From NCBI GenBank assembly GCA_019925095.2, contig CM034392.1:15967387-16031386 (forward strand): DNA of 64,000 nucleotides, read 5' to 3'. The position numbers and the translations under genes are program-made. Shown piece by piece: positions 63,662-64,000 of this stretch (positions are counted from its first letter, which is position 1; each line of letters opens with the position of its first letter). This DNA is from Dendrolimus kikuchii. Its lineage: Eukaryota; Arthropoda; Insecta; Lepidoptera; Lasiocampidae. The notes under the pieces were generated by a model, which was not told the origin of the DNA, searched no databases, and saw only the letters and a program-made list of their open reading frames with translations.

Positions 63662-64000
63662 AAAAAAAGTGCTATAAAAGTTTAAAATTGCGTACTTTTT
63701 GTTTGCTATTGGTCCTTAATACCCCATCAACTTTAAATTAGCAAAAAATAGGTTATTAAATAATACATCCTTGGTACAAAGCAAAAGAATTTTTAATCAA
63801 GATACTAATATTTCGAAAAACTAAGTACCTACCTAAAATAGATAGGCCAAGTCCAGTGTTCGCAGAGTGAAGCCTGCTAAAGGAACCCGATCGGTCGCAG
63901 TGCATTTAAAGGATTTGGTATTAAGTAATCGAATTAGTTTAGTACGGATAATCGTGGAAAAGTTCCCCATTATACTATATACTATTACCATACAGATCGT
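63662..64000. other. AT-rich non-coding end of the window
   Basis: Nothing was recognised. Confidence 0.45.

Overview
The window is eukaryotic and almost certainly from a moth or butterfly (Lepidoptera). It is AT-rich, has spliced genes with short GT-AG introns, and is packed with repeats typical of lepidopteran genomes. These include Helitrons that begin TCCCTATTAATATTATAAAT and end in a GC hairpin plus CTAG, SINE-like repeats with a 'gatggaaagcggttaccgtcgcctatggac' type core, LINE 3' ends carrying '(ATCT)n' or '(TACA)n' tails, and BEL/Pao, R1, jockey-group and RTE elements. I see no bacterial features, no CRISPR array and no rRNA or tRNA gene.

Host genes. Only four loci look like conserved single-copy or secreted genes. 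(1) A seven-exon plus-strand gene at 10657-16497 encodes a 354-residue GPR143 (ocular albinism 1) type receptor. (2) A three-exon minus-strand gene at 16773-20165 encodes an AKAP10/D-AKAP2 homologue (540 residues, RGS folds plus a C-terminal PKA-anchoring helix). It converges on GPR143 with 275 bp between the two stop codons. (3) A two-exon secreted Thr-rich protein lies at 22432-23302. (4) A single-exon malectin gene lies at 34582-35376 on the minus strand. A doubtful small secreted ORF lies at 6974-7237.

Layout. 1-9 kb: a broken IS630/Tc1/mariner-type transposase is split by a 2.4-kb Helitron that carries a 183-copy 8-bp tandem array. A second Helitron, SINEs and a LINE 3' fragment follow. 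10-20 kb: GPR143 and AKAP10, with repeats in their introns, including a GC-rich array shared by both genes. 20-33 kb: a Tc1 fragment, SINEs, a MITE with perfect 40-bp inverted repeats, two more Helitrons, a dead R1-type LINE, and a DD34D mariner with an intact transposase. 34-38 kb: malectin, then mostly empty DNA. 38-60 kb: a nested tower of transposons. An old minus-strand LINE has been interrupted by an RTE LINE (16-bp target duplication), a BEL/Pao LTR element (5-bp duplication) and a CR1-like LINE with an intact 1008-residue ORF. The RTE region itself contains a degraded DNA transposon encoding THAP and YqaJ-nuclease domains, and that in turn contains a MITE. The BEL/Pao gag contains a LINE 3' fragment. 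60-64 kb: SINEs, a probable solo LTR and small LINE fragments.

The genes do not form a functional cluster. GPR143 (lysosome-related organelle receptor), AKAP10 (PKA scaffold) and malectin (ER glycoprotein quality control) are unrelated housekeeping or signalling loci. What most deserves a second look is the transposon biology: Helitrons that grow different tandem arrays at the same internal site, the THAP/YqaJ two-gene element, and the datable insertion stack.
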